NCBI RefSeq assembly: GCF_009758125.1
Contig: NZ_WRXO01000003.1
Span: forward strand, 620,001 to 684,000
Reading direction: 5' to 3'
Origin: Chitinophaga oryziterrae
Lineage (GTDB): Bacteria > Bacteroidota > Bacteroidia > Chitinophagales > Chitinophagaceae
Length of the DNA stretch: 64,000 nucleotides
Part shown: positions 54,841 to 62,288 of the stretch, one piece after another
Layout of the letters: each line of letters begins with the position of its first letter
Position numbering within the stretch: the first letter of the stretch is position 1
Program-made: the position numbers and the translations under genes
Notes under the pieces: generated by a model
What the model was told of the DNA's origin: nothing
Seen by the model: the letters and a program-made list of their open reading frames with translations, nothing else
Database searches by the model: none

Positions 54841-55422
54841 ATGAAACTGGAAGAACAACTACAGCAAAGGAGCGGTAATAAATGCGAATTATGTCAATCG
54901 GGGGATACTTTAAAGGTCTATGAAGTATTGCCACAGTCTTATGCCACAGAAGAAAACAGCATTTTCATCTGTGATACTTGCCGGAACCAGATAGACAGAA
55001 AAGCAGAATTAGACAGCAACCACTGGCGTTGTTTAGCAGATACGATCTGGAGCGAAGTACCGGGTATACAGGTGGTTTCCTGGCGTATGCTGAACCGTTT
55101 GAAGAACGAAAGCTGGGCAATGGATAGCCTGGACATGATGTACCTGAGTGATGAGAATCTCGCCTGGGCCAAAGCTACCGGCGACCACGATAACGATGAT
55201 GCCGTACAACTCCATAAAGATTGTAACGGTAACTTATTACAAAGCGGAGACTCCGTTTCACTGATAAAATCCCTGGACGTAAAGGGTTCTACGCTCAATG
55301 CAAAGATGGGTACAGTCGTGAAGAATATCAGGCTGGTGCCGGATAATACGGAACAGATAGAGGGGAAAATAGAAGGACAGACGATCGTGATCCTTACCAA
55401 ATATGTCAGAAAGATTTCTTAA
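54841..55422 (+). CDS. PhnA/YjdM domain protein
   Basis: This 193-residue protein has an N-terminal zinc ribbon (CELCQSG and CDTCRNQ) and a C-terminal PhnA domain with DCNGNLLQSGDSVSLIKSLD, VKGSTLNAKMGTVVKNIRL and KIEGQTIVILTKYV. E. coli YjdM was once linked to alkylphosphonate use, but that role is not supported; the family function is unclear. No phosphonate genes are nearby. It has its own promoter box and terminator. Confidence 0.88.
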   Translation: MKLEEQLQQRSGNKCELCQSGDTLKVYEVLPQSYATEENSIFICDTCRNQIDRKAELDSNHWRCLADTIWSEVPGIQVVSWRMLNRLKNESWAMDSLDMMYLSDENLAWAKATGDHDNDDAVQLHKDCNGNLLQSGDSVSLIKSLDVKGSTLNAKMGTVVKNIRLVPDNTEQIEGKIEGQTIVILTKYVRKIS

Positions 55423-55430
55423 AATACAGG

Positions 55431-55454
55431 ACCCGCCGCTCAGGCGGGTTTTTT
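55431..55454 (+). terminator. Rho-independent terminator after the PhnA-like gene
   Basis: ACCCGCC (55431-55437) and GGCGGGT (55443-55449) form a GC-rich stem with a GCTCA loop, followed by six T residues ending at 55454. Confidence 0.9.
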
Positions 55455-55475
55455 AATGCTTACTTTTATAGAAAA

Positions 55476-56009
55476 ATGAGCAAACTGACTAAATACTATG
55501 GTGAAATCACCAACCTCACAAACGGAGATATGACCATCGATAGTTTGTTTGCTGAAAACTGGGTAGAGAAAACAAAGAAGAATAACTTCAAAACAGGCTT
55601 AAGATCTACTATCATCACCATTTTTGATGAACTCTCCTTCTGGATCGATAATATCATTGACAGGGAATACAGCCTCACTGTAACATTCGAATTTGAGAAA
55701 CAGGGATACCTTGTTAATAAATTGATTCCCAAAGGATTATTATACGGACTGAAGTTTAGGGATAAAACGATAGTAGGTTTACAAATGACGAATAGCACAC
55801 AGTCTAAAGACATGGCCACCCTTTTATTTGCGGCTCATCCCGGTATTCCCTTTTATACTTTCGATGACCTCATCTTAACAGATATAGATTCCTTTGATGA
55901 ACTGGGCCTGTTTGTGCAGAAACTTAAAAAGAAGTTTAAAATTGATAAAGTCTCTTTTGACCTTCCGGAAAACATCATTGAAAACGGTTCCCCTAAGTTT
56001 TACAATTAA
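55476..56009 (+). CDS. Hypothetical protein
   Basis: This 177-residue protein has no signal peptide or membrane segment and was not assigned to a family. It alternates beta-like strands (SLTVTFEFEKQGYLVNKLI, GLKFRDKTIVGLQMT) with short helices, and ends DLPENIIENGSPKFYN. The gene is bounded by a terminator on the left and a convergent MarR-type gene on the right, and the long uninterrupted frame with Lys/Asp-rich composition suggests it is real. Confidence 0.65.
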   Translation: MSKLTKYYGEITNLTNGDMTIDSLFAENWVEKTKKNNFKTGLRSTIITIFDELSFWIDNIIDREYSLTVTFEFEKQGYLVNKLIPKGLLYGLKFRDKTIVGLQMTNSTQSKDMATLLFAAHPGIPFYTFDDLILTDIDSFDELGLFVQKLKKKFKIDKVSFDLPENIIENGSPKFYN

Positions 56010-56114
56010 TCCAATAATGAACAATATTTGTCCGGTCCCGGATATTTATAATGACTTAATTGGTTGATTAATAATTGATTAGTATATATATTGAAAACTT
56101 ACTTTAAGATCAGA

Positions 56115-56753
56115 TTATTCCCCGGGAGCTTTAACCACTTCGGCATAAATCTCTTCAAAACTCTTTCCTTTGTGAGATTGCCAGAGCCCTGTAAACTTGG
56201 TATCTACGCTTTTTAATAGCTGGAAACATAAGCGTTTGTCGTCTTCACTGACGTGATGGAACAGCATCGTTGCCAACAGGCTGACCCGTTTCCTGCAGGT
56301 GATCAGTACTTTATCTCCTTTGGGAGTTACTTTAATGCGTTTAGACCGTTTATCTTCCTTGTCATCCGTTTCACTGATATAGCCCAGTTTCTTTAAACGG
56401 TTCATCATATCTGTTCCGGTGGAAAGTTCCAGCAGGGCAGCATAAATGGCCTCTGTTTTTCTTGGCTCATTCAACTGCTGAACGGTATTAAGCAGGGAAT
56501 ATTCGTCTATTGTATTAATGCCGGTTCCCTCCATTATTGTTGCGGTGTATAATGTATGCAGCTTGAAAATCCTTCCGATCAGGCGCATCAGCATGCCATC
56601 GGGACTGGTTGGCATAAACTTGCCAGGCGGTGTATTTTCAACGTTCTCTCTTTTATGGCTCAGATAATATCTGCAAAATTCTTCAAGATCCCCATTGGGG
56701 TGCTTTTCATCAAAAGCCCCCCATTCTGTAATTAGTTCTACTGCTTTATTCAT
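56115..56753 (-). CDS. MarR family transcriptional regulator
   Basis: This 212-residue winged-helix regulator is longer than typical MarR proteins (about 150) owing to an N-terminal extension (ITEWGAFDEKHPNGDLEEF) and a long C-terminus. The core contains IDEYSLLNTVQQLNEPRKTE, TGTDMMNRLKKLGYISETDD and KEDKRSKRIKVTPKGDKVL, the wing. The layout fits HTH_27-type MarR proteins. It is divergent from a small membrane protein and DoxX-like pair over a three-site operator, so it probably represses both directions. Confidence 0.88.
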   Translation of the reverse strand: MNKAVELITEWGAFDEKHPNGDLEEFCRYYLSHKRENVENTPPGKFMPTSPDGMLMRLIGRIFKLHTLYTATIMEGTGINTIDEYSLLNTVQQLNEPRKTEAIYAALLELSTGTDMMNRLKKLGYISETDDKEDKRSKRIKVTPKGDKVLITCRKRVSLLATMLFHHVSEDDKRLCFQLLKSVDTKFTGLWQSHKGKSFEEIYAEVVKAPGE

Positions 56754-56765
56754 CTGAAATACATT

Positions 56766-56834
56766 GTTTTCGAAGTAAATCTATAAAAAATACTTCGAAA
56801 ACTTGTTTATTGATATGTTTTCGTAGTATATTTG
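56766..56834. promoter_or_regulatory. Three-site operator and -7 box in the MarR intergenic region
   Basis: GTTTTCGAAGTA occurs at 56766-56777, as its exact complement at 56791-56802, and as GTTTTCGTAGTA at 56817-56828, spaced about 25-26 bp. The last copy overlaps the -7 box TATATTTG (56827-56834), with TTG 21 bp upstream (56803-56805). Binding at the third site would block the rightward promoter. Confidence 0.65.
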
Positions 56835-56876
56835 AATTAATTACATCGGATACGTTTAATATTAAATCACTGTACT

Positions 56877-57314
56877 ATGCTTTTTTCAAGCCTTATATTA
56901 TTTCACATTATAGGTCTGTTGCTGTTTGCAGGTCTGACGCTGGTGGAGTTTATCATCTTTAGCCAGTTTGATCAGGACAAGATAAAAACCCAGATGCTGT
57001 TAAATGCCACCGCAAAATTTCATGTATTTATGAGGATAGGGATAGGATTGATCGTGCTTACCGGAATAGGTATGATGGCGATGACAGGGGGCGTATTCGG
57101 GGAACAGTTATGGTTCAGGATAAAGTTTGCGCTGGTACTGATCATTGTATTAAGCAGTTTGCTGATAGGTCGTCGCCAGCGGTTAAAAATCAAGACTGCA
57201 CTGGAGAACAGTACTGCTTCAGGGAGGTTAAAAGACAATTGGGGCTGGTATCATGCTATCCAGCTTGTCTTATTTTTTGCCATCATATTGTTGAGCGTTT
57301 TTAAATTTAACTGA
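56877..57314 (+). CDS. Four-helix membrane protein of unknown function
   Basis: This 145-residue protein has four membrane helices (LILFHIIGLLLFAGLTLVEF, HVFMRIGIGLIVLTGIGMMA, FALVLIIVLSSLLIG, IQLVLFFAIILLSVF). The conserved His in helix 1 and the His in WYHAI of helix 4 recall DUF2269/CopD-like proteins that may bind heme or copper, but the match is weak. It lies directly after the MarR operator and 2 bp before the DoxX-like gene, so the pair is the likely regulated target. Confidence 0.7.
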   Translation: MLFSSLILFHIIGLLLFAGLTLVEFIIFSQFDQDKIKTQMLLNATAKFHVFMRIGIGLIVLTGIGMMAMTGGVFGEQLWFRIKFALVLIIVLSSLLIGRRQRLKIKTALENSTASGRLKDNWGWYHAIQLVLFFAIILLSVFKFN

Positions 57315-57316
57315 AC

Positions 57317-57691
57317 ATGAAAAAAGACAAAATCATTTATTGGGCAACAACCGTAATTGTTGCTGCTGTAATGTTGATAAGCGCTTGTTATTTTGCTTTT
57401 AATGATAATGTGAAAGGTGCTTTTACACATTTAGGACTGCCCGGTTATTTCAGGATAGAACTATCCATTGCAAAAGTATTAGGGGCACTGGCCATATTAA
57501 TACCGGGGATTCCAGCCAGAATAAAGGAGTTTGCATATGCCGGGCTCACCATCGTACTGGTTTCTGCCATCATCGCTCATCTCAGCAGCGGAGATGGTAT
57601 CGCATCGCTGGACCCCTTGTTCTTTCTGGGCATGCTGGTCGTTTCCTATCTGTATTATTATAAAAGATATGTTGCCGTAAAGCATAGCTGA
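57317..57691 (+). CDS. DoxX-like family membrane protein
   Basis: This 124-residue protein has four membrane helices and DoxX-like features: ACYFAFNDNVKGAFTHLGLP, YFRIELSIAKVLGALAILIP, and FAYAGLTIVLVSAIIAH. DoxX-like proteins occur with redox and detoxification genes and often follow MarR-type regulators. It starts 2 bp after the preceding membrane gene and converges on the RMD1-family gene with only 8 bp between them. Confidence 0.82.
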   Translation: MKKDKIIYWATTVIVAAVMLISACYFAFNDNVKGAFTHLGLPGYFRIELSIAKVLGALAILIPGIPARIKEFAYAGLTIVLVSAIIAHLSSGDGIASLDPLFFLGMLVVSYLYYYKRYVAVKHS

Positions 57692-57699
57692 ACCGTAGA

Positions 57700-58485
57700 T
57701 CATGTTTTTCCGAAGATCCTTTCTACGAACAGGTTGACCACTTCTACCAGGATGAGTATGATAATGACCCATTCCAGGCGGGTACTGTTACGGTACTGAA
57801 GTATATCCTTAAACAGCTCTAAGTTCTCCTTTACGATGGCCAGTCCTTCCAGGATGGTACGGAAACGGGCCTGTAAATCGAAGGTCTTTTTAAGCCCTAC
57901 ATCCAGTTTATTCAGATTTTCATCTTCCCAGGTTTCATCGGGAGAATCGAAGATGTACAGATTGGCGGTGATACGGTTTTTGATATTCAGTGTACGGCCA
58001 ATATATTTCTTCAGGCTTACTCCGGAAAGATCTAATCTACCTTTGTTTTCCAGGATCTGGGTATGATAATTCGTTTCTTCCAGCAGGATGTTGGTAGTCT
58101 GTGAATAGTAATCCAGGGCCACCGACTGGGAAACATTCAGCATGACCAGCCTCAATACATTAGAATCGATGCTGGTCAGCTCAATTTTATTAAAGCCCAG
58201 TTTCATCCTGGGAGCATTGGTCTCAATTTCAAACTCTTCACTGAGCCTGTTATCCAGTTTGTTTTTGCAATAAGGATTGATGACTTCTATAAAGCCGGCG
58301 ATCTGTAGTTCATTGTAGTTGAAAAAACCTACGATACCGAATTTGAATACGTAAATGAACGCATCTGAATCTGTGCGGTAAAACAGTTCATCTGAATCTG
58401 AATATAACAGTTCGGCAGTAAAAACAGACTTAAATGTTTTAATGTCGATACTATCTGCAATTTGAAACGATGATACTTTTAACAT
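57700..58485 (-). CDS. RMD1/DUF155 family protein
   Basis: This 261-residue protein shows the DUF155 (YagE/RMD1) pattern: KFGIVGFFNYNE near residue 50, then FDSPDETWEDENLNKL and QARFRTILEGLAIVKENLEL, ending with one C-terminal membrane helix (LEWVIIILILVEVVNLFVE). Eukaryotic members act in mitochondria; the bacterial role is unknown. The tail anchor suggests attachment to the inner membrane with the bulk in the cytosol. It is flanked by the DoxX-like gene and a large palindrome. Confidence 0.85.
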   Translation of the reverse strand: MLKVSSFQIADSIDIKTFKSVFTAELLYSDSDELFYRTDSDAFIYVFKFGIVGFFNYNELQIAGFIEVINPYCKNKLDNRLSEEFEIETNAPRMKLGFNKIELTSIDSNVLRLVMLNVSQSVALDYYSQTTNILLEETNYHTQILENKGRLDLSGVSLKKYIGRTLNIKNRITANLYIFDSPDETWEDENLNKLDVGLKKTFDLQARFRTILEGLAIVKENLELFKDILQYRNSTRLEWVIIILILVEVVNLFVERIFGKT

Positions 58486-58582
58486 AAAAATTGGCCTCTG
58501 GCTACAAAGCTACTGATAAAGTCCCATAGCTCATATACTCTCTATATGTTATTGGTTTAGCAACAATTTATCTTCTACGTAA

Positions 58583-58632
58583 CAGACTCCGCCAGAGGTC
58601 CCCTGATATCAGGGGACTTCTGGCGGAGTCTG
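58583..58632. repeat. 50-bp near-perfect palindrome
   Basis: The sequence reads outward from a central GATATC (58605-58610) with arms CAGACTCCGCCAGA...TCTGGCGGAGTCTG and one mismatch per arm. With almost no loop it would form a cruciform or a very stable RNA hairpin. It lies in the 230-bp gap between two minus-strand genes. Confidence 0.7.
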
Positions 58633-58662
58633 GGTTTGTTGTTTAATGTGCTACAAACACGG

Positions 58663-58683
58663 GGCTCCTGACGGAGCCTTTTT
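58663..58683 (+). terminator. Terminator-like hairpin GGCTCC-N4-GGAGCC with T-tract
   Basis: GGCTCC (58663-58668), TGAC loop, GGAGCC (58673-58678), then TTTTT on the plus strand. It lies after the stop of the minus-strand DUF4242 gene. It may end both strands, although no plus-strand gene precedes it closely. Confidence 0.6.
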
Positions 58684-58715
58684 AATGTCTACAAATACTT
58701 TTGGGTTCAACCTGT

Positions 58716-58988
58716 TCATTCTGCCGTTGTCGGGTCTATCACTGCAAACACTTTCTTGACCGAATTTGCAGGAAAGCCTCCCTGTTTTGCATGTTCCCGC
58801 ACCATTTCTTCATTAGGTGCGATGTAAATGCAATAAATTTTATCGCCGGTGACATAACTCTGTACCCATTGGATCTCCGGCCCCAGATTACGTAGTACAC
58901 CACAGGAGGTTTGTGAGATACCTTTTAATTGTTCGGGAGATAATTTACCTGCATCAGGAATTTCCCGTTCGATTACATACTTAGGCAT
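58716..58988 (-). CDS. DUF4242 (nickel-binding-like) small protein
   Basis: This 90-residue ferredoxin-fold protein opens MPKYVIEREIPDAGKLSPEQ and contains WVQSYVTGDKIYCIYIAP and EEMVREHAKQGGFPAN, the DUF4242 pattern. A Streptomyces member (SCO4226) binds nickel. The His and Cys in CIYIAPNEEMVREHA are where metal ligands would be expected. It lies 47 bp downstream of the injection-system-like cargo gene on the same strand; a functional link is unknown. Confidence 0.87.
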   Translation of the reverse strand: MPKYVIEREIPDAGKLSPEQLKGISQTSCGVLRNLGPEIQWVQSYVTGDKIYCIYIAPNEEMVREHAKQGGFPANSVKKVFAVIDPTTAE

Positions 58989-59035
58989 AAATGTATATTT
59001 ACTGAGGTAACAAATGAATATGACCTTTAGTTTAG

Positions 59036-60067
59036 TTATGCTGAAATAAGGATCCGAATGATCGTGTTAATTAAAGCAGGTTGCGCGGTATTTATTTCTG
59101 CAAGCGCATTTCCGACCGTGGAAGCATCAAGTTTTTTCCCTTCTTCACGTGAGGCATTCATTAATGCCAATACTTTTTCTGTAACATCCTGTTTGGAAAC
59201 ATCCGTTACCTGGTTATAATCAAACGTAATCGATACCAGTACAACGGATTTCTCATAGACATATAATAAATCCTCTACTTTGTGAACAAGAATTTCACCT
59301 TCTCCTGTTTCCTCTTCTTTCTCTTTCTCTTTCTCTGTACCTTCTTCTTCTTTTATTTTCTCTGTTTGCACTTCACGGACATTTGTGCCCATTCGTCTTC
59401 CGCCGGTAACATACTCTTCTACCTTAATCCCCTTAGCATGCGCCTTATCATATTCCAGGTCCTTGTTTTGTTTAGCGTATTGTTCGTAAAGTTCATGGGC
59501 AAGGACGGCTGCTGCTTCAGGGCCTCTACCTGCAGGTAAATTGATACCAAAGGCTTTTACGTCTTCCAGGTCAACGGCGCTGTAACCGAATTCGCCGATA
59601 CTAAAACCCGGATGGCTTTCAACGAATCCGATGATGGTCTTACCATCATTGATCAGTTTATTTAGTGTTGTTACCAGGCGTGTTGCCGGTGTATTACTAA
59701 GTGCTATTTCTGCATTCAGTACATCCAGTTGCAGTTCTTTTTCTCGATTCAGAACGGCCTCATATGCCGGCGCTAAAATTGCATTCAATAACTCAATAAA
59801 CTTATCACGCATACCTTCCACCTTAAAAACACCCTGTACAGGCGGGACCGCATTTTTATCAGGATGGGCGCCATGATCAGCCAGTTCCTGAATAGCTTTG
59901 AGTTGTCTTATCTGCAAACTTTTATCTGCCATATCCTGCACCATTCTTTGGGTAATGGCTTCCGGCCTGTTATCTGCATACCGGACCGCAGTATCTTGCT
60001 TTTGTGTGGGATTGTTAACAATTGTTTTATCCGGATTTCCCTTTGATTTGCCAGCATATATATTCAT
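59036..60067 (-). CDS. Candidate contractile-injection-system cargo protein with zinc-protease-like core
   Basis: This 343-residue protein has no signal peptide. Residues 33-68 carry DNRPEAITQRMVQDM and a repeated unit: QRMVQDMADKSLQI (40-53) and QLKAIQELADHGAH (55-68). This resembles the N-terminal segment of Bacteroidota proteins associated with extracellular contractile injection systems and DUF4157 toxins. The centre contains VLAHELYEQYAKQ (His191, Glu192) followed by DKAHAKGIKVEEY (His210, Glu217/218), a possible zinc site lacking the classic second His of HExxH. A Glu/Lys-rich linker (236-257) precedes an unassigned C-terminal domain. No injection-system or immunity gene is seen nearby. 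Confidence 0.65.
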   Translation of the reverse strand: MNIYAGKSKGNPDKTIVNNPTQKQDTAVRYADNRPEAITQRMVQDMADKSLQIRQLKAIQELADHGAHPDKNAVPPVQGVFKVEGMRDKFIELLNAILAPAYEAVLNREKELQLDVLNAEIALSNTPATRLVTTLNKLINDGKTIIGFVESHPGFSIGEFGYSAVDLEDVKAFGINLPAGRGPEAAAVLAHELYEQYAKQNKDLEYDKAHAKGIKVEEYVTGGRRMGTNVREVQTEKIKEEEGTEKEKEKEEETGEGEILVHKVEDLLYVYEKSVVLVSITFDYNQVTDVSKQDVTEKVLALMNASREEGKKLDASTVGNALAEINTAQPALINTIIRILISA

Positions 60068-60179
60068 ATGGGTTACTTTATAATATGAATATAGCCAGAT
60101 TGAACATCATTTACAAATATTCCTGTACTCACCATTTGATGGTAAGTACAGGAAATCTGATAGCTGAATAGTGATCGTA

Positions 60180-61010
60180 TTATTTATCTTCGTCTGTAGA
60201 TACCGTTACAGGTAACCATTTTTCAAATTCTTCCTGCCTGGCCGTAGCAGCCTGTTTCATAATGGCTGCTGCATCACTGCCCAGGATAAGATGTACGGGA
60301 GGCTCAGGGTGGTCCACCAGATCAACAAGGACCCGGGCTGCTTTCTCAGGATTACCTTTTGGTACGAATTTTCCGCTTTTGAAGAAATCGACCCTTGTAT
60401 CTACGCTGGGTTCATACCCTTCCACATGTTTTGCATAGGTCATGGAATCTCCTGCCCAATCGGTGCTAAACCCGCCAGGTTCTACAGCGGTCACTTTAAT
60501 GCCCAGATGTGCCACTTCTTTAGCCAGTGCTTCACTAAAGCCGGAAAGGCCAAATTTGGCGCTCTGATACATCGTTAAGCCGATGCTTGCTACCCGTCCG
60601 CCGATGGAGCTTACCTGCAGAATACTACCGCTACGTTGTTTGCGCATATAAGGTAATACTACGCGGGTGATCTCAATAGGAGCGTAGAGGTTTGTTTCCA
60701 GCTGATTGCGTACTTCTTCATCTGTAAATGCTTCCGCAGCGCCGGTGATGCCAAACCCTGCGTTATTCACCAGTACATCTATCCGGCCGAAGCGGGCTAT
60801 GGTATCTTCCACTGCCTGTTTTACCTGTTGATAATTGGTTACATCGAGGGTAACCGGGAAGATATGATCTGCGTATTTATCCGCTAAATCTTTCAATTGT
60901 GCAGGATTTCTTGCCGTGGCTGCTACAAAATCACCTTTTGCCAGCGCGGCTTCTGTCAGACTTCTCCCTAATCCTCTTGAACTGCCGGTTATAAACCAAA
61001 TCTTTGCCAT
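60180..61010 (-). CDS. Short-chain dehydrogenase/reductase
   Basis: This 276-residue oxidoreductase has the cofactor motif TGSSRGLG (residues 8-15), NNAG in DVLVNNAGFGITG, the catalytic Ser in LQVSSIGGRVAS and YQSAK with catalytic Tyr and Lys. The PGGFSTDWAG segment is typical of the classical SDR group often annotated as ketoreductase-like. Cytoplasmic; the substrate cannot be inferred. It is transcribed alone, with a 239-bp gap to the divergent GH18-like gene. Confidence 0.92.
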   Translation of the reverse strand: MAKIWFITGSSRGLGRSLTEAALAKGDFVAATARNPAQLKDLADKYADHIFPVTLDVTNYQQVKQAVEDTIARFGRIDVLVNNAGFGITGAAEAFTDEEVRNQLETNLYAPIEITRVVLPYMRKQRSGSILQVSSIGGRVASIGLTMYQSAKFGLSGFSEALAKEVAHLGIKVTAVEPGGFSTDWAGDSMTYAKHVEGYEPSVDTRVDFFKSGKFVPKGNPEKAARVLVDLVDHPEPPVHLILGSDAAAIMKQAATARQEEFEKWLPVTVSTDEDK

Positions 61011-61249
61011 AACATTTATTTTTTAATGATGGACCAAAGGTAGATACTGCATTTCATCGCTACTTTGTCTACACGTTCAAAGTTACTTTGCTGGAAGGTG
61101 CATGATAAATTTGTGAAAATTCTTACGGGAGAAACAGGATAAAAGGAGTGAAAAGATGATGAGGGGAAGGCGTACAATTTGCCTGTAGATGATGGTATTG
61201 ATTTATAAAATTAGTTCATTACTTTCGGCGCATTAATAAATACTATACT

Positions 61250-62242
61250 ATGAAAATGCTGCTTTTATCTTTCTTCTTATTTGCGTCCGGCATAGGTGTC
61301 TTTGCACAGCCAGCACCGGTTGCAGATACTAACTTAACCTTGTTTGGGAGAGGTATGTATCCAGGTAATGATACTACTTATGCAAAATTACGGGAATCCG
61401 GTTTCACGACTATCATTTTATCAAGCTTTTATATAAAAGCCAACGGGGATGTATTTTCAGGCGATGATAATATAAATCCTATCATTCATGATGGCCGGTA
61501 TGTTGGTGATAAAGAGTGGTTGAAACGTGTGGCTTCTTTGAAACAACGTCCAACCTCGGTTACACGTATTGAAATTTTACTGGAAGGCAGATGGATCAAT
61601 CAGCCACCTAATACATTTGATTTTATACAGGATTTTTCAGATGCTAAAAAGGTTATTCCTGGTATCACTACGGGAACCGGCACCAATAGTACGCTGTATA
61701 AATTAACTAAGGTAATGAAAGATGAGATGGGGATAGATGCTGTTTGTATAGATGATGAATCTGTATATAATAGTGTGTCTATGATAAAGTACGGAGAAAT
61801 GATAGGCCGGCTGAATATGCACATGTCCCTTTGTCCGTTCAGGAATTATAAATACTGGAGAGATGTGATCAGGGGCTCTAAGAAAGGTCTTATTGATGCT
61901 ATTTACCTGCAATGTTATGATGGTGGCATGAGAAATGTTCCCGGCCGCTGGAAAGACAGTCTGGGCACTAAATTGCCTATTTATCCGATATTCCTTTGTC
62001 GCGGTGCATTTAGTACCTGCGGTACTTCTCATGGCAGTAAAACGGCAAATGAGATCAAGGGGGAGATGGTGAGATTTAAAAAGGATTATCCTGCTATGAC
62101 TGGCGGTGCTATCTGGCAGATGGCGGACGTAAATAGTTATGTAATTAAAGGTTGTGCTGTTCAGACACCGGAGTCGGGGACTGCTACTACAGTAAGCGAG
62201 TTTCTTGATCAGTTAAAAACGAGTCTGAAGGAAGGATTATAA
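61250..62242 (+). CDS. Exported GH18-like TIM-barrel protein
   Basis: This 330-residue protein has a signal peptide (LLLSFFLFASGIGVFAQ). GIDAVCIDDESVYN (Asp168, Asp169, Glu170) and IYLQCYDGG recall the DxxDxDxE and Y-D motifs of GH18 chitinase barrels, but the first catalytic motif is shortened. The segment TNLTLFGRGMYPGND and the ending GGAIWQMADVN fit a barrel of this type. It may be a glycan hydrolase or a binding-only relative. It is monocistronic, with a terminator right after. Confidence 0.65.
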   Translation: MKMLLLSFFLFASGIGVFAQPAPVADTNLTLFGRGMYPGNDTTYAKLRESGFTTIILSSFYIKANGDVFSGDDNINPIIHDGRYVGDKEWLKRVASLKQRPTSVTRIEILLEGRWINQPPNTFDFIQDFSDAKKVIPGITTGTGTNSTLYKLTKVMKDEMGIDAVCIDDESVYNSVSMIKYGEMIGRLNMHMSLCPFRNYKYWRDVIRGSKKGLIDAIYLQCYDGGMRNVPGRWKDSLGTKLPIYPIFLCRGAFSTCGTSHGSKTANEIKGEMVRFKKDYPAMTGGAIWQMADVNSYVIKGCAVQTPESGTATTVSEFLDQLKTSLKEGL

Positions 62243-62245
62243 ATG

Positions 62246-62285
62246 AACAGCGGCTTCAGATATAGAAAGATCTGAAGCCGCTGTT
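62246..62285 (+). terminator. Terminator with 16-bp perfect arms
   Basis: AACAGCGGCTTCAGAT (62246-62261) and its complement (62270-62285) flank an 8-base loop, followed by a short T run. It lies between the convergent GH18-like and YD-like genes and probably serves both. Confidence 0.8.
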
Positions 62286-62288
62286 TTA

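Noticed and set aside
59300..59345. Microsatellite-like CTTTCT tract
   Set aside because: It encodes the Glu/Lys-rich linker of the cargo-like protein in frame, so it is explained by coding sequence; slippage is possible but not shown.
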